From positions 1-64,000 of the forward strand of contig NZ_BOPG01000013.1 of NCBI RefSeq assembly GCF_016863635.1: 64,000 bases of DNA. The letters are read 5' to 3'. The notes beneath the pieces are model-generated. The model worked only from the letters and a program-made list of their open reading frames with translations. It was not told the DNA's origin and searched no databases. Shown piece by piece: positions 37,001 through 45,149 of the stretch. Both the position numbers and the translations under genes were made by a program. The DNA is from Virgisporangium aurantiacum (GTDB taxonomy: Bacteria; Actinomycetota; Actinomycetes; Mycobacteriales; Micromonosporaceae). Within the stretch, counting starts at the first letter, position 1, and each line of letters opens with the position of its first letter.

Positions 37001-40000
37001 CCCGGCGGTTGTCCGGTTGCCCACCGCATCAACGGTTTCCACGGTCAGCAGGTCGTAGGAGTCGTACTCCACCGACGTGCCGTAATCCAGGCCGGCCGCC
37101 GCCGCGAACGGATCGATGAACCGGCGGGGGAGGAAGAAGTGCCGGCGAGCGACTGCCGCGGCCCCCATGTGGACGCCGGGTGGCGTGTAGCGCACCGTGC
37201 CGGACGGTGCCCACCACGCCGACTCGACCTGCACGTAGCCCGCGGCGACCAGATCGCTGTCGGTCACGCGGTTGCCGTAGACCTGACCGAGGAGCGCCTG
37301 TGGCATCGCCAACGCGAACGACTGGTGCACCAGGCCGAGAGGGCCCAGCTGCCTGAACGGCCGGGCGCTGTGTGGGTTCTGCTCGTCGACGAACTGAACC
37401 CGACGCCGCGACACCAGACGGGAGGTCAGCCCCGCGGCGGCCGGCCCCAGCAGCATGCGGATCACGTCGGCGCGCGCGAGTCGGGCCTGGGCGGCGTCCA
37501 TCGCGGCACCGGAAATCTGCGCCGTCGTGACGTCGTACGCCTGGGGAACGCGGTAGGCGTCACGATCGGCCGGACCGGACCGGTCGGAATCGTCCAGGCT
37601 GGTATCGACGATGCCGGTCACCTCGGAGCGACTCTGGATCACCAGCGTGGTTGCCTGCACGTCCTGTGTGCGCTGCGGCAAAGTGGGATCCGCGTCCGCT
37701 CTGCGGTAGGCCAACATGACCGAGTGCCTCACCGTGCCGAAGGGATCGACGTCGAGCACCAGCTCGTGCGCCACCCGGGCCTGCTCCGGTTGCCGTTCGC
37801 AGGTGGCGGTGACGGTCTCCCGCGGGTCGACGGCGAACACACCGTGCCGCCGGCGTGTAGGTCCCTGAAGCTGGCGCACCGTGTAGTTGTGCTCGCTCAC
37901 GCTGTACGGATGCGGTTCGAGCGCACCCCCGTCCAACGCGTAGATCTCGCGGCGCAGCAGCCGCCCCTTGAGCGCGCGGCACGCCTCACGCTCGCCCTCC
38001 AGCGCTGTCACCCCGTCGAACGCCGAGTCATCCAGACGCCAGGCTTGGGCCGCCGGCACATCCTGTGCCGGAGAGGGGTAGTACTCGTGCGCCAGGAACG
38101 TCGACAACCGCTCCCGGTCAAGGAACGCGCCCGTGTGGAACCACGTCCTGGTCAGGACGGGCGGCACGTGGCTCGCGGCGTCCACGTTGTCGCCGGTCGG
38201 CAGTTCGCCGCCGGCCGTCAGCACGGCCAACTGCTCCGTGTCTTCCCGCTCGGTCATGGCGAAGCCGCAGAACTCGCGTTCCGTGCCGTCGAACCGCCCG
38301 TGACGGTAGCGGTACCGACTGGAGAATCTGCTCCGGTTGAGGTGATCGAATGTCTCCACCACCGCGACTACGTGGACCGGGAACGGCACCTTCGTCACCC
38401 ACGACCGACCCGCTGCCTTGTCGGCGAGGTACTGGATGGTGGACGTCGAGTAGCTGATGAGCGTTTCTGTGCCCATGTTGTTGCGAATGCGACGCAGCAG
38501 ATGTGGCTTGTCACCCATCAGGTCGACGAAACGGATCTGGCGACCCGCGTCCGCGGGCAGGGTCGACGACCACACCAGGCAAGCGGTTCCGCGGCCGAAC
38601 AGGTCTGCCACCGCCACGCTGGTGAGGCCGCTGAACCGCGGGAAGGCGGGCACGCGCCGTCGGGGCTCCCATCCGTTGCCCATCCGGTTCAGATAGACAT
38701 CCGCCCCGTCCTCGGTCAGGTACAGCACATCGGTCAGGCCGTTGCCGTCGGTGTCGGCCAGACGCAGCCGTGCCGGGTCGAACAGTTCCGGTCGGTCGAA
38801 GAGAGGGGCATCATCCATCGTCACCTTGGCGCCGAACGTGCGGCCCAGTGCCGGCCAGTAGACGATCTCACTGTTACGAATGCGAACGAGGTCCATGAGT
38901 CCGTCGCCCGAGAGATCCGCCCGGAAGATCGTGCCGGTGCCATCGGACAGCAGGATGTGCGGGCCGGCATCCTCGTCGCCCGGAACCGGAATCCGCTGGA
39001 CCGGGCCGAAACCGTCTTTCCCCAACGACGGGTACCAGAGCAACGCCTCGGCCTCGGTGATCAGGATACCGGCGCGGCCGTCGCCGGTCAGATCCACCAT
39101 CGACAGGTTGGGATTGCCCCATTCGATCTGGGGCATCGAAACGAATGGTCGATGGGGTGCCCAGCCGTCATCGGTACGTTCGAAGAAGCCCGGGGCGGGA
39201 TCGGTGAATCGCACCAGGTCCAGGCGTCCGTCGCCGGCCAGATCCATGAACTGGTCGCGCCGGTGCGCGAAGGACGCCGGCGGATGGGAAGGCAGCGTCT
39301 GCAGCGCGCCGTAGCTCGCGTGGCCCAGCGCGGGTTTGTAGTACCAGGCGCTGTTCCCGGTCGTCAGCAGGCCCTGGGTCGAGTCGCCGTCCAGGTCGAC
39401 GAATTCGTGGCCGCCGGCCGGCATGTTCTCCAGGCTTGCCTGATCCAGCGTGTGCACGACATCGGACAGGACAGCCTCGGTGTACTCGAGGTCCAGTGGC
39501 GGAAGTGACCGGGTCACATGGCCGCCACCCGGATCACGACGATGTCCGGACACCGTGACCGTTTCGAGTACCGATCCCAATGCCTGTCCGACCCCGTCCG
39601 CCGTGATCGTGCCCGGATCCTGTCGATAGCCGAACGCCATCGACATGACCAGACAGTTCGCACCGATGGCTTCGTCGGGGAAGTGGTGGAACATCAGTGC
39701 CCGGTGGCAGAGTCGGTAGGTACGCACGTCGAAGCCGGAACGGTAACCGGAGAAGGGATCACGCCGACAGTGGCGCTTGCCCCGGTCGCCCGGCGCCGGG
39801 TTGTCCTCGTCGTGCTCGCCGTAGTCGAAGACCAGGGTGAACATCCAGCGGTCCGGCGCCATCGTGGAGTGGACGAGATCGCTGTCCCGGTTGCCGTAGT
39901 GCACAGCCTTGAGATGGCGACCGGCCGAACGGCTCCGGCCGGTGCGATGCCGCTCGTGCGCCGCCGCGACGTCCACCCCGTCGTCATTCTCGGCGATGTA

Positions 40001-40675
40001 CTCGTACGCCGCGGCGTTGCCCTTGTTGTCGGAGCTGGCGCAGATCAGCCACCTGAAGACGTGCCGCGGGTCACCCGGATCAGCAACGCGGGACCCAGCG
40101 TCGAAGCCGTAGACGGTGCTGATGTTGTCCCGGCTGATCGAGCGCCAGTGAACATCGCCGTCAGCGCGCGTCCAGCGTTCGATCCGGGCGAACAGTCCCT
40201 CGACTCGCGGCCGGTAGCGCAGCACCGAGTATCTGAAACCACCGATCTTCCGCGGCTGCTCGTCCGGTTCGCCGACGGCGTCGAGCACCGGCACGAGGTC
40301 CTCGACGCCGGACAGCAGGAACATGTCGCTCTCGTCGTATCGCGGCACGCCCTTGTCGGCCTTGCGGGAGATCTCGGGGAGCGACAGGACCCAGCCGAGA
40401 CCGAAGGGGCCCTGACCACGGCCGGAGTCGTAGCTCAACGCCAAATCCGGCGTGAAGCCGGCACGGCCTGGACTCAACGGCAAAGGAATCGTCAGACCGG
40501 CCGATCCGTTCGCGGGATTGGCGGAAAATTTTTCGCCGACCCCACGAACCGCGCCGCCACCCTTGGGAACCGTGACGGCAGGCGAATCAGTACCAGCCGG
40601 CAATGGCGATCCTTGCGGCGAGCTCGCCCGCGTGTGCCGGATCTCCACCGGACCGACCTCGCTCGCGTCGCTCAT
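33062..40675 (-). CDS. Tc toxin TcB-TcC fusion with SpvB, RHS cage and variable C-terminal toxin
   Basis: The 2537-residue protein starts at an ATG with GGAG six bases upstream. Residues ~45-330 are an SpvB domain (GSAGLTIPLPLSPGRAGFTP, GPFGLGWVLSLPEISRK). Four FG-GAP/VCBS-like units follow between ~470 and 650 (DLAGDGRLDLVRF, DLTGDGRAG, DLSGDGLMDL, DTDGNGLTD). TcB middle domains at ~690-950 carry RIRNNMGTETLISYSTST. RHS/YD repeats occupy ~1200-2150, and the RHS core lies at ~2158-2222 (YRYTAKERDEETGLTYHGAR, RWISGD, NLYQYVSGNP). About 315 residues beyond the core are the toxin tip. It is unrecognised, with ENEHVIPGAQQR near its start and a hydrophobic WWKKMFGIIIAALAG near the end. The RHS shell encapsulates the cleaved tip, which the TcA pore delivers. 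No immunity gene follows, which suits a eukaryotic target. Confidence 0.92.
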   Translation of the reverse strand: MSDASEVGPVEIRHTRASSPQGSPLPAGTDSPAVTVPKGGGAVRGVGEKFSANPANGSAGLTIPLPLSPGRAGFTPDLALSYDSGRGQGPFGLGWVLSLPEISRKADKGVPRYDESDMFLLSGVEDLVPVLDAVGEPDEQPRKIGGFRYSVLRYRPRVEGLFARIERWTRADGDVHWRSISRDNISTVYGFDAGSRVADPGDPRHVFRWLICASSDNKGNAAAYEYIAENDDGVDVAAAHERHRTGRSRSAGRHLKAVHYGNRDSDLVHSTMAPDRWMFTLVFDYGEHDEDNPAPGDRGKRHCRRDPFSGYRSGFDVRTYRLCHRALMFHHFPDEAIGANCLVMSMAFGYRQDPGTITADGVGQALGSVLETVTVSGHRRDPGGGHVTRSLPPLDLEYTEAVLSDVVHTLDQASLENMPAGGHEFVDLDGDSTQGLLTTGNSAWYYKPALGHASYGALQTLPSHPPASFAHRRDQFMDLAGDGRLDLVRFTDPAPGFFERTDDGWAPHRPFVSMPQIEWGNPNLSMVDLTGDGRAGILITEAEALLWYPSLGKDGFGPVQRIPVPGDEDAGPHILLSDGTGTIFRADLSGDGLMDLVRIRNSEIVYWPALGRTFGAKVTMDDAPLFDRPELFDPARLRLADTDGNGLTDVLYLTEDGADVYLNRMGNGWEPRRRVPAFPRFSGLTSVAVADLFGRGTACLVWSSTLPADAGRQIRFVDLMGDKPHLLRRIRNNMGTETLISYSTSTIQYLADKAAGRSWVTKVPFPVHVVAVVETFDHLNRSRFSSRYRYRHGRFDGTEREFCGFAMTEREDTEQLAVLTAGGELPTGDNVDAASHVPPVLTRTWFHTGAFLDRERLSTFLAHEYYPSPAQDVPAAQAWRLDDSAFDGVTALEGEREACRALKGRLLRREIYALDGGALEPHPYSVSEHNYTVRQLQGPTRRRHGVFAVDPRETVTATCERQPEQARVAHELVLDVDPFGTVRHSVMLAYRRADADPTLPQRTQDVQATTLVIQSRSEVTGIVDTSLDDSDRSGPADRDAYRVPQAYDVTTAQISGAAMDAAQARLARADVIRMLLGPAAAGLTSRLVSRRRVQFVDEQNPHSARPFRQLGPLGLVHQSFALAMPQALLGQVYGNRVTDSDLVAAGYVQVESAWWAPSGTVRYTPPGVHMGAAAVARRHFFLPRRFIDPFAAAAGLDYGTSVEYDSYDLLTVETVDAVGNRTTAGERTAADARSSVRLDYRTLSPALVTDSNRNRIAVLHDALGRVAATAVMGKPEDDTDDRVTAVDPDPQDGVLVAFRADPQAQAPALLGAATTRFVYDTDAYLRTRDGDDPQPSAIATLARELHVASAVSSPIQLSIAFSDGAGQQIQTKTPAEPEPLPGGGAGTPRWVTSGWVVLDNKGKPVRKYEPFFSGTAGFEFAVKAGVSPVLLYDPLGRLVATLHPNQVFSKTIHRVWDRQVWDVNDTVAIDDPGQDPDVGALLARLPDVEVLPTWYRQRIDGAMGVPEREAAEHTLWHRDTPSRLVMDPLGRPVLAIGHNRTPPDRSLPARESWHRAYVAVDVNGDQLAVLDCISDAGGPAALTQDRLVAHYTNDLMGRRVLDASMEAGHQRVLYDVIGQQVCQWRPVADPAQAGAEQRVTTSFDRLRRSVETVVTLGGSQPVVEHWTYGESVSGGATRNLRGRLWQVRDQSGLVTTAYDIAGNVVSATLDLAHQYRGTLDWNSAILEGVSHVSTAGFDALNRPMVQRHPDGTAVRRTYDIRAMLRSVRADLPGRPLGEVFVRDIRYDAQGRRTLIDYGNGARTTYAYDPLTLRLAHLETLRGAAKPPGGPYFPEDEPVLADTRRGVQKLHYTYDPSGNITNIADQAQPRVFNLNTIVDASTDYLYDAQYRLVEARGREHLGLQGGLPRPPTPTSWNDVPRVHAADRNALGRYVERYGYDVAGNLLELRHTSLAPGAAGWRRSFSYRSASQLPQPAGTFSNRLTSTTTYPASGPPLTQTYAFDAHGNQNTLPPMRAISWNFRDQLASSTRQASNAVVPLTTYYVYSTTGERVRKVTDRQAAVPTVRAERIYLGHYELYRRFSPGAAALSRTSVHIMDGEQRVALIETEQGGAPLVRYQVNNHLGSATGELDQRAAWISYEEYYPYGATALSFVRGGAVPPQRYRYTAKERDEETGLTYHGARYYAPWLCRWISGDLVMMTGDSNLYQYVSGNPVALVDIGGLAPKVSPGTFGNMAPYSQQPRSLFSLFFTRLTENEHVIPGAQQRSITFNIETKISDYSKKFYRRNTTLLIPRDLALAKTLGDNRLSKEISAAVLGGQKISLTDHLLMPSIENFKRVRDQLNYTKITDSKINISALAQHGELFQVQNQKGAKSIALTFERRSAESLLREQDSLAAAAKGALSGPKGASILPDPATETNFASVLDGPGKGGSTPAKVADAEVPKQHRTTKDPSPGGSEATTLTKESAQNAEQSASGLGDWWKKMFGIIIAALAGETAPASAPASESSSRRGLQDFDTGEVVPIKPTEQSKSPVFQPDPY

Positions 40676-41064
40676 CTCGTCTCCAGTCCCGACGGGGAAG
40701 GCGGACAGCTGACGACCCGATCGGCGGGGCTCCGTCGTAATCGGCCATTCCGAGGGACCGGGCCATCACGCCACCAAGGACCAGAGCGACATCGTCAACC
40801 GTACGCGTGGTCGACCGGTCTCGATACCCTGGCGACCTATCGCAACCATCGATGACGAGTGGGACGTGTGCGGAGACGCCGACGGGCCAGTCCCACTCCG
40901 GGCGTAAGACGTCGACGGCCGATCGCCACAGGTCCGGACATGCCCACAACCTGTCGTCGGACCGGACCGACGGTCGTCGTCCACAGCGGCCCATCCCGCC
41001 CCGCCACCTCCCGCCGCCGAGCCCAACCACTTCGCGGTCGCTCCCTGCGTGAACCCGTAAGATC
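40676..41064. other. Intergenic region upstream of the Tc operon
   Basis: About 390 bp that should hold the promoter of the minus-strand Tc operon and of the plus-strand truncated gene at 41065. No clear operator or hairpin was seen, and long frames on the minus strand here are not convincing. Confidence 0.5.
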
Positions 41065-41498
41065 GTGCTGGTGCAGGGGTGGACGCGGGGCGAGGTGGAG
41101 GTTGATTTCGGCGCTGGTCCCGTCGTGGTTGAACGAGGGCTGAAGGTTCTCGCGCTGAACAACCCGGTGCCGATGCCGGACAACGGCCCGATCAACTGGT
41201 CAGAGTTGGACAAACTGCCGGATCTGATCACCATCATGTGGTCGGGCCTGGACCGGGGCGTGATCGCTGCGGCCGCCGGCCGCGGGGTGCGGTTCCTGTA
41301 CTGGTCCGACGCGGCCGGCGAAGTGGACCTGTCCGGGACCTCGGCCGAACACGTCCGGCTGGGTGGGGTGGGTCTGCGCGGTGTCCGGCTGCCGGCGACG
41401 GTCAAGCGGTTGCAGCTCAACGGTCCACCGATTCCCGACCTGCCGATCGAGGCACCGACAACGGCCACGGCATGCAGCTGCAACTGTTCTGGCCGACC
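41065..41498 (+). pseudogene. Repeat-type protein gene, frameshifted and cut off by an insertion sequence
   Basis: The frame from the GTG at 41065 encodes short beta-repeat-like segments: INWSELDKLPDLITIMWSGL, RGVRFLYWSDAAGEVDLSG, LRGVRLPATVKRLQLNG and IPDLPIEA. This resembles a leucine-rich or beta-helix repeat protein. Near 41455 the frame has to slip back one base to continue as DNGHGMQLQLFWP, after which the left inverted repeat of the IS begins at 41499. The 3' part of the gene is not seen on the other side of the IS. The function is unknown. Confidence 0.65.
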
Positions 41499-42673
41499 TG
41501 TGGGGCTCGTTAATGCGGTTCGACGGCTGCGACGTGCGGACATGTCCGGCTACCGTCCCGTGCTAACGGCGATCATCCAGCCATGAGCGCCTCGCTGGTG
41601 TACCTGCTCTTGCGGCAGATCTTGCAACTGCTTACCCAACTCGCCCGCGACGGCGGCGCCAAGGACGTCGAACTGCTGGTACTGCGCCATCAAGTAGCGG
41701 TACTGCGGCGGCAGGTCCACCGCCCGGACCTGCAACCCGCCGACCGGGTGGTCCTGGCGGCGTTGTCCCGACTACTCCCCCGTGCCCAGCGGTCGGCGTT
41801 CTTCATCACCCCAGCCACCCTGTTGCGCTGGCACCGGCAACTCCTGGCCCGGCACTGGACCTACCCACACCGGCCTGCGGGGCGGCCACCGGTCGCCAGC
41901 GAGATCCGCAAGCTGGTGCTGCGCCTGGCCGCCGAGAACCCGACCTGGGGACACCGCCGCGTGCAGGGTGAACTCGTCGGCCTCGGCTACCAGATCGCGA
42001 CCAGCACCGTGTGGAAGATCCTGCGCCAGGCCGGTGTCGACCCGGCACCACGCCGGTCCGGGCCGACGTGGGGACAGTTCCTCACCGCCCAAGCCCACAC
42101 CATCTTGGCGTGCGACTTCTTCACCGTCGACACGGTGTTCCTCAAGCGGATCTACGTCTTGTTCTTCCTGGAACTGGCGACCCGCCGCGTCCACGTCGTT
42201 GGCGTCACGGCTCACCCGACCGGCGCCTGGGTCAACCAACAAGCCCGCAACCTGCTCATGGACCTCGACGACAAGGCCGAGGATTTGCGGTTCCTGCTGC
42301 GCGACCGAGACTCGAAGTTCACCACGGTGTTCGAAACGGTGTTCACCGCCGCGGGCATCGAGGTAATCCGCACCCCGGCCCAGGTGCCGCGGGCGAACGC
42401 GCACGCCGAGCGCTGGGTGGGCACCGTACGGCGGGAATGCACTGACCGGATCCTGATCGCCAACGAACGTCACCTGAGCACGGTGCTCGGCGAGTACGCC
42501 ACCCACTACAACCGGCACCGCCCGCACCGTGCCCTCGCCCAGCGACCGCCGAACCCATCGCCGGCCCACAACCCGCCGGCCAAAACGAAGATCCAACGGC
42601 GGCAGATCCTCGGCGGCCTCATCAACGAATACGCGCAGGCCGCATAGCCCGAACCGGCTTTACGAGCCCCACA
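41499..42673 (+). mobile_element. Complete 1175-bp insertion sequence with DDE transposase
   Basis: The ends are imperfect inverted repeats: TGTGGGGCTCGTTAATGCGG on the left (from 41499) and, as reverse complement, TGTGGGGCTCGTAAAGCCGG on the right (ending 42673). Twenty-one of the outer 24 bases match. One transposase gene fills the element. No target-site duplication is evident (left flank ends CGACC, right flank begins AGGTT), so flanking DNA may have been lost after insertion. Confidence 0.88.
41583..42647 (+). CDS. Integrase-core (rve/DDE) transposase
   Basis: The 354-residue protein starts at the ATG at 41583. An N-terminal helical DNA-binding part includes VELLVLRHQVAVLRRQV and WGHRRVQGELVGLGYQI. 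The catalytic core shows the triad ACDFFTVDT (Asp), LLRDRDSKF (Asp) and RANAHAERWVGTVRREC (Glu), followed by HYNRHRPHRALAQRPP. This is a single-frame member of the IS3/IS481-like integrase-core group common in actinomycetes. It appears intact and lies within matched inverted repeats, so the element may be active. Confidence 0.88.
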   Translation: MSASLVYLLLRQILQLLTQLARDGGAKDVELLVLRHQVAVLRRQVHRPDLQPADRVVLAALSRLLPRAQRSAFFITPATLLRWHRQLLARHWTYPHRPAGRPPVASEIRKLVLRLAAENPTWGHRRVQGELVGLGYQIATSTVWKILRQAGVDPAPRRSGPTWGQFLTAQAHTILACDFFTVDTVFLKRIYVLFFLELATRRVHVVGVTAHPTGAWVNQQARNLLMDLDDKAEDLRFLLRDRDSKFTTVFETVFTAAGIEVIRTPAQVPRANAHAERWVGTVRRECTDRILIANERHLSTVLGEYATHYNRHRPHRALAQRPPNPSPAHNPPAKTKIQRRQILGGLINEYAQAA

Positions 42674-43020
42674 AGGTTCCGTTCGCCCGGCGCCTCCGCC
42701 CTCGTCGCCTCCACACGGGTTCCGGGGGGTAAAAGGGGCGCCGCAGGACTTGAGCGCCGGCTCCCTCCGTTGTCGGGCCAACCATTGCCCGGGATCAGAG
42801 CTGACCGGTTCGGGCATCGCGGTGGAGAACCGCCAGCAGGTCCACGCGCCCAGCGCCGAGCGGTCAGGGCGCGCGTATCGCTCGGGTGACAGAGCGCCTC
42901 GCCCGGGTGAATTGGGCTTTCCCGGCTTGTCTGCAGTCGCGGGGGCACGCGAGCTTTGGGCAGACAACTTCCACCCAACGGCGGGATCCGGCAGCGGCCG
43001 TCAACATCGGAGGTCGACAC
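42674..43020. other. Intergenic region after the insertion sequence
   Basis: About 350 bp; no gene, promoter or repeat could be supported. The open frame continuing upstream of 43021 has no good start. Confidence 0.5.
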
Positions 43021-43947
43021 ATGGCCGGACGATCTCCGAACCCGGTGAGCCAGACCTTGTCCGGCGAGGATAATTCCCGCAGAGCTGTCGAGCGGCGGCT
43101 ACCCGGCCGCGCCCGACCAGCTCATGACGTCCTGCGTGAGTACAACGAATTCAACGCCAAGCGGCGGCAACGGATCCCTTCCATTCTCTGGATCTTCGTC
43201 GCACCGGACCCAGACGGCTGCTACCGGTGGCGCGTCCAACTCGACTGCGACTGCGTCACCGAGGTCCTGACCGGAGGCGACGATCCGCCGCCCAGTGACC
43301 ACCACTGGCTTGATCCCGTGCACCAGCAACGACTCCCGACCGGACAGCTGTCGTGCAAGCACGACGACTCCCCGCCGGCGCCCTACCGACAAATCACTGA
43401 ACGGTCGGACCGGCGCGAGGTCTCCTTCCCCGCCGACCCCATCGAGCCACCGGACTGGACCGACGCAGATACCTGGGCGGTCGTCCGCCGAGACAAGCCA
43501 CACTCCAAAGCGTTTTGGACTGTAGCGCTGGCCTGCGGACACGTCACGGAGGTCCCGACCGATCTGACCTGGAAGCCCACCGACGGACCACGACGGGTCG
43601 GTCCTGAACGCCAGCGGAAAATGACAACAGAGTTCGAGGCGTTCTGGGCGACCCAGCCAGACGGCCAATCCAAACAGGAACAAGAGCACACCCGGCGGAT
43701 GCTCGCAGATGGCTGGCCAATGCCCCGACCGGAACAGCTGTGCTATCGATGCCCGGATGCGCGGCTGATCGTCGCGTATCAACGCGTCGGCTGGCTCGTA
43801 CCTCGCAAGACCTTATCGACGCCACCCAAGCAACCGTCTCGGGCCGCGCTGCAACGACGGCTGGAACGGACGCAGGCCGAGGCCGACCGGCTACGCCAAC
43901 AACTCGCCCAACTCGATACGGACAAACATGCCAACGCAGCCGGGTAA
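43021..43947 (+). CDS. Hypothetical protein with two zinc-ligand-like repeats and a C-terminal coiled coil
   Basis: The 308-residue protein starts at the ATG at 43021 (MAGRSPNPVSQTLSGED). Two related blocks are visible: RVQLDCDCVTEV followed by QLSCKHDD, and TVALACGHVTEVP followed by QLCYRCPDA. Cysteine and histidine spacing in each block (C-x-C ... C-x-H; C-x-H ... C-x-x-C) suggests two metal-binding sites created by internal duplication. Residues ~270-305 form a charged coiled coil (RRLERTQAEADRLRQQLAQL). No ribosome site stands out. It is alone on its strand between the IS and the SARP gene. I do not recognise a named family; a DNA- or RNA-binding role is only a guess. Confidence 0.65.
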   Translation: MAGRSPNPVSQTLSGEDNSRRAVERRLPGRARPAHDVLREYNEFNAKRRQRIPSILWIFVAPDPDGCYRWRVQLDCDCVTEVLTGGDDPPPSDHHWLDPVHQQRLPTGQLSCKHDDSPPAPYRQITERSDRREVSFPADPIEPPDWTDADTWAVVRRDKPHSKAFWTVALACGHVTEVPTDLTWKPTDGPRRVGPERQRKMTTEFEAFWATQPDGQSKQEQEHTRRMLADGWPMPRPEQLCYRCPDARLIVAYQRVGWLVPRKTLSTPPKQPSRAALQRRLERTQAEADRLRQQLAQLDTDKHANAAG

Positions 43948-44205
43948 GCGGTGAAAAGCGGCCGCGCCTTGCCCGGCAGCGGCGGGCTGCTAAGCCTCGA
44001 TCCACCGGCTTCCGCACGGCCCGTCCACCGTCACGCCGACCCTCGCGGCCGGCCGAAGACGAGACTCCGAGGTCGGCGAAGCAACCCGAACAGATACCAC
44101 GAATCTGAGGCCTTGCGGCCGGTGGTCTCCCGATCGGCCCTGCGCGGTTCCCGGTGCATCGGTCGGCTGGTACGAGGAGGAGTCGTTCCGTTCCTGGCGT
44201 GCTGG
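43948..44205. other. Intergenic region between convergent genes
   Basis: About 260 bp between the converging 43021 and SARP genes. No hairpin or gene was recognised. Confidence 0.45.
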
Positions 44206-44952
44206 TCACCCGGCCCGAGCGGAAAGGAGACGGTCGCGCAGCTGAAGGAGATCAGCGCCAGGGTCGACGCCTAGTTCCTCGGCGAGATGATGGTGCAGGC
44301 GGCGGTAAACGGTGTGGGCGTCGACTTGGCGACCGCTGTAATGGAGGGCGAGCATGAGCTGGCCGTGCAGCCGCTCACGGGTGGGGAACTCGGCGCACAG
44401 CCGCATCAGGTCACCAACGATCCGCTCGTGCCGGCCGGCGCCCAGCTCCAGCTCGAAGAACTCCTCAGCGGCACTGAGTTGCAGCTCCGCGAGCCACGCG
44501 GCACTCGCCGCTACCGCCTGACTGTCGAGATCCTCCAGCACCGGTCCGCGCCACATGGCCAGCGCGACGCGGTAGTGGAGGGTGGCCTCGTCAGGCCGGC
44601 CGGCGGCCGTCGCCAGGCGGGCGGTATCGACCCGGTCGACGAACACGCGGGCGTCCAGTTCGTGGCGGCCGATGTTGAGCTGGTATCCGCACGGCCTGGT
44701 CTCCAGGATCCGCTCCGGCGCACCGGCCCGCAGCAGGCGGCGGCGCAGGCCGGCGACACAGTTCTGGACCTGTTTGCGGGCCGTTGCCGGGCGGTGCGTG
44801 TCCCATACCGCGCTCACCAGCCGATCGAGCGAACTGCGCCCGTCGGCGGCGAGCAGCAGTGCGGCAAGAATCTTGCGCTCCCTGGCTCCTGCGACGTCGA
44901 TGCGCCGACCCGCCACGAGGACCTCCAGCGGGCCGAGGATGGCGAACTCCAC
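44206..44952 (-). CDS. SARP-family transcriptional activator
   Basis: The GTG at 44952, nine bases after GGAGGAG, gives 248 residues. Residues 1-~95 are an OmpR-like winged helix (MEFAILGPLEVLVAGRRIDV, then KILAALLLAADGRSSLDRLV). Residues ~95-245 are a bacterial transcriptional activation (BTAD) domain of TPR-like helices ending HHHLAEELGVDPGADLLQL. This is a minimal SARP without an ATPase module. SARPs bind direct repeats at promoters of secondary-metabolite and related genes in actinomycetes. It is divergent from the MauE-like cassette with ~200 bp between them, so that cassette is the likely target. Confidence 0.92.
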   Translation of the reverse strand: MEFAILGPLEVLVAGRRIDVAGARERKILAALLLAADGRSSLDRLVSAVWDTHRPATARKQVQNCVAGLRRRLLRAGAPERILETRPCGYQLNIGRHELDARVFVDRVDTARLATAAGRPDEATLHYRVALAMWRGPVLEDLDSQAVAASAAWLAELQLSAAEEFFELELGAGRHERIVGDLMRLCAEFPTRERLHGQLMLALHYSGRQVDAHTVYRRLHHHLAEELGVDPGADLLQLRDRLLSARAG

Positions 44953-45149
44953 GAATCTGTCTCCTCCGGGCTTACGGAGGAGCCGATCAGGAGTCCGACC
45001 CCCGTGGTCACCCTTGGCCGTGATTGTTCTGGGCTCAACGGTCGGCGTCAATATCATCTGGCGATGAGAAGACGATGACAGTGTGGTGACGTCGGAATGA
45101 CGCTCTACATCATGATGGCCGCCACATGCCGAGGCGGGAGGTCCGACCG

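Noticed and set aside
40587..41543. Minus-strand frame upstream of the Tc operon as a 318-residue gene
   Set aside because: It overlaps the Tc start and the repeat-protein fragment, is low complexity and lacks a ribosome site.
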